Assembly (NCBI GenBank): GCA_050260055.1
Contig: JBLNBO010000035.1
Span: 1 to 64,000 of the forward strand
Direction: 5' to 3'
Source of the DNA: JBLMYQ01 sp050260055
GTDB taxonomy: Bacteria > Bacillota > Clostridia > Acetivibrionales > UBA4821
DNA length: 64,000 nucleotides
This document shows positions 62,146 through 64,000 of this stretch, one piece after another (the stretch's first letter is position 1; every line of letters begins with the position of its first letter). The notes beneath the pieces are model-generated. The model saw only the letters and a list, made by a program, of their open reading frames with translations. It was not told the origin of the DNA and ran no database searches. The translations under genes and the position numbers were made by a program.

Positions 62146-62186
62146 ACAAAATGAACTTGGAATGTATTTTCCAAGTTCATTTTGTG
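62146..62186 (-). terminator. Terminator after the SASP gene
   Basis: ACAAAATGAACTTGGAA and TTCCAAGTTCATTTTGT form a 17 bp perfect stem with a 6 nt loop. Confidence 0.82.
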
Positions 62187-62192
62187 TAGTTG

Positions 62193-62390
62193 TTACATCT
62201 TATTTTTTGCATAATCAACCATTCTTTTTACCATCTGACCGCCTATAGGTCCACCTTGCTTTCCATTTTCGCGACAAGAAACATCGCCCCTATAGTGATC
62301 ATTGTTTTCCTTAATATTCTGAAGCAGTCCAAGTTCTGTAGCTACTTCAATTTTTAGCTTGTTTAATTTACTGTTTGGATTATATGCCAT
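62193..62390 (-). CDS. Alpha/beta-type small acid-soluble spore protein
   Basis: The 65-residue protein saturates and protects spore DNA. Family marks: KLKIEVATELGL around the GPR protease site, RGDVSCRENGKQGGPIGGQMVKRMV near the C-terminus (GG-x-[IV]-GG-x-[MV]-V). I prefer ATG at 62390, 8 bp after GAGG, to the upstream GTG. Expected forespore expression (sigma G); no clear promoter could be assigned by eye. Confidence 0.92.
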   Translation of the reverse strand: MAYNPNSKLNKLKIEVATELGLLQNIKENNDHYRGDVSCRENGKQGGPIGGQMVKRMVDYAKNKM

Positions 62391-62539
62391 TATTATCACC
62401 TCAAGAATAGTATTAACGAAATTTTAAAAATTTTTCATAGAAAATATTGCAAAATGTATTAAATATTTCTGTTAATAAAGGATTTTTTTATCATTTAGCG
62501 AATTTTAATATAGTATTATGAAAAAAAAGGGGGCAACTT

Positions 62540-63670
62540 ATGGGGAAAGTACTTCTCATTTTTGACAGGTTGAAACAGGCTTTTAATTTAAATGTGTATA
62601 ATAAAAAAATTTACAGGCCACAGATAATACTTGCAATTATTAATACTATTGCTACCCTTATATTACTTAGTATTTTATATCTATTTTATTTGCGATTAGA
62701 AAGCAGCGGATATAATTTTGGAATATTTACAATTTATGATTTGTTTAGTGGAATTGCTGCATTAATGCTTATTGGAATTACTATAGGCTTGGTTTTAGTA
62801 TTTTTTGAAGCAGGATTGTTTCAAATGTATCGTAATGCTGTATATTCAGGAGAAACAAGCAGAGAGGACTTTTTCCAAGGTGCGAAAAGATATTTTTGGA
62901 AGTTTTTCTGGGTAAACATACTGACTACGCTTATGTGGATTGTTTTCATTCCTTTTTATTTAATCCTTGGGATAATAACAATAGGCGCAGGATTTACACT
63001 TGTTCCAATAATGGTCAACATTTTTCTTTCCATGTGGAAGGTTTCTATTGTTTCAGATGAATGTGGAATTATTAGCGCATTTAAAAATAGTATAAAATTT
63101 GCGGGTAAAAACTTTGTACCGCTAATGTTTTTTATTCTTTTAATGATGGCCTTTACTGCACCGATAAGACAAGGCGGAGGCGATGGATTAAGGGCTGTAC
63201 AAAATTTTCAAAACAGCAGAAATGAGAATAGCAATTCTCCAATTATTCCTGAAGATAACAAGCTAATTAATCCCGGTCAAAGCAATATTAACTCTGAACA
63301 GTTAAATCTAAATCAATCAATAGATTTTAACAAAGACATTTCTAATCTTATGGAGCAAAATGCTCTTGAAGAACCAAAGATAGATTTACAGGATTCTAAA
63401 ATTGAAATACCTAATGATGCACAATTTAATAATAATCTACCACCGATGATAGAGGATTTATTTCCAAATCTGACTCTTATGATGAGCAAGCTTTCGGGAA
63501 TGATTAAAATTATATTAATTTCGGCTATTTCAATCATAACTATTGGTACACTAATATCTTCACTAATAAAAATGCTGTTTGCAGTTTTCTTTATGCTTGC
63601 AATGTTTGTAATATATAAAGAAGGATTTGTAATTCCTACAAACGAATCAGTGGAGGTGGTAAACGAATGA
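62540..63670 (+). CDS. Integral membrane protein with Asn/Gln-rich loop
   Basis: The 376-residue protein has about six membrane segments: two near 27-50 and 70-95, two near 130-170, one near 195-210 and a last pair after ~325, with a long hydrophilic Asn/Gln/Asp-rich loop at about 215-310. This resembles DUF4013-like or YciC-type clostridial membrane proteins, but not firmly. It overlaps the next gene by 4 bp (ATGA). Confidence 0.55.
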   Translation: MGKVLLIFDRLKQAFNLNVYNKKIYRPQIILAIINTIATLILLSILYLFYLRLESSGYNFGIFTIYDLFSGIAALMLIGITIGLVLVFFEAGLFQMYRNAVYSGETSREDFFQGAKRYFWKFFWVNILTTLMWIVFIPFYLILGIITIGAGFTLVPIMVNIFLSMWKVSIVSDECGIISAFKNSIKFAGKNFVPLMFFILLMMAFTAPIRQGGGDGLRAVQNFQNSRNENSNSPIIPEDNKLINPGQSNINSEQLNLNQSIDFNKDISNLMEQNALEEPKIDLQDSKIEIPNDAQFNNNLPPMIEDLFPNLTLMMSKLSGMIKIILISAISIITIGTLISSLIKMLFAVFFMLAMFVIYKEGFVIPTNESVEVVNE

Positions 63671-64000
63671 AATGGTTTGAGTCTTTTATTGATTCGTGCA
63701 GAGATAGTCTTGAACTTAGCAGTAATAATCTAAAACTCTATGTACCGAACTTAATTTCATTTGGTATTACACTTATACTAGTAGTTATTCTTTTTATAAT
63801 GGCTGTTGTTTTTGGAGTATCTACTGCAATAAGTTACAACTCTGCTTCATTCAGCTTTGAAGAAACTATAAAAAGATTAATGCCTTTAATGATTGCTTTT
63901 CTAGTTATTGGAGGAATAATACTTCCTATCATTTACTGTATGGTAGAGGCCGGGGTTTTGATGATGAGCAGGAGAATTTCAGAAAAAGGGAGTACCAGCT
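63667..64000 (+). CDS. Membrane protein, related to the upstream gene, cut by the window end
   Basis: The first 111 codons are visible with no stop. The product begins MKWFESFIDSCRDSLELSSN, followed by membrane segments at about 29-52 (LISFGITLILVVILFIMAVV) and 78-98 (LMIAFLVIGGIILPIIYCMV). Overall layout matches the start of the preceding protein, so the pair is probably paralogous and co-translated through the ATGA overlap. Confidence 0.6.
   Translation, partial: MKWFESFIDSCRDSLELSSNNLKLYVPNLISFGITLILVVILFIMAVVFGVSTAISYNSASFSFEETIKRLMPLMIAFLVIGGIILPIIYCMVEAGVLMMSRRISEKGSTS

Noticed and set aside
1..64000. tRNA, rRNA and CRISPR arrays
   Set aside because: No cloverleaf with a TTCGA T-loop, no rRNA segments and no regularly spaced repeats were found in intergenic DNA by eye.

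Overview
The window reads as chromosome from a low-GC, endospore-forming Firmicute, most likely an anaerobic member of the Clostridia. The sporulation evidence is the spoIIAA-spoIIAB-sigF operon, a YtxC-like protein, a CwlJ-like hydrolase next to a GerQ-like coat protein, and an alpha/beta small acid-soluble spore protein. The A+T-rich codon use, frequent TTG/GTG starts behind strong Shine-Dalgarno sites, a T-box leader on thrS and a PPi-type phosphofructokinase fit this. Similarity to clostridial cluster III (Acetivibrio/Ruminiclostridium) is an inference from gene order and content only. I saw no rRNA, tRNA, CRISPR array or intact insertion sequence.

Layout. 1-800: 3' end of a DUF559-type endonuclease, then a 0.5 kb gene-free stretch with a consensus promoter and a terminator. 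801-6402 (minus): an unusual three-gene block with a VirB4-like ATPase whose Walker A is degenerate, a membrane-anchored partner, and a family A DNA polymerase-like protein with altered catalytic motifs behind a long acidic N-terminus. 6581-11298: folC, the forespore sigma operon, a small membrane protein and mtaB. 11393-20906: the lower glycolysis cluster gap, pgk paralogue, an exported triple-domain protein, pgk, tpiA, gpmI, eno. 21023-25547: a DUF362/ferredoxin protein, a CheX-like protein, trmL, and two phosphofructokinases facing each other. 25765-27903 (minus): three unrecognised genes, one a Cys-rich peptide and one HEPN-like.

28221-39173 (mostly plus): aminotransferase, glmU, histidine phosphatase, T-box plus thrS, tepA-ylzJ, pgi, a PfkB-family sugar kinase and a HAD phosphatase with a structured leader. 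39214-45776 (minus): manA, alpha-glucan phosphorylase, ytxC, a GME-fold protein and purine nucleoside phosphorylase. 45942-49887: xpt, guaA and two uncharacterised proteins. 49924-58014: small Cys protein, P-loop kinase, rlmB, an OGG1-type glycosylase, rRNA modification enzymes, hemolysin III and an ECF sigma operon. 58074-64000: two pseudouridine synthases, an MFS transporter, spore-coat/germination genes and the start of a membrane-protein operon.

The genes cover glycogen or glucan breakdown (phosphorylase), hexose-phosphate interconversion (pgi, manA, sugar kinase), both phosphofructokinase types and the complete triose-phosphate to PEP segment, so much of central sugar metabolism sits within 32 kb. 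Purine salvage (punA, xpt, guaA) forms a second group. The most unusual observations are the VirB4/PolA-like block, a short-repeat insertion in frame inside tpiA, the CuAO-WG-cyclophilin fusion between the two pgk genes, and several orphan gene pairs.
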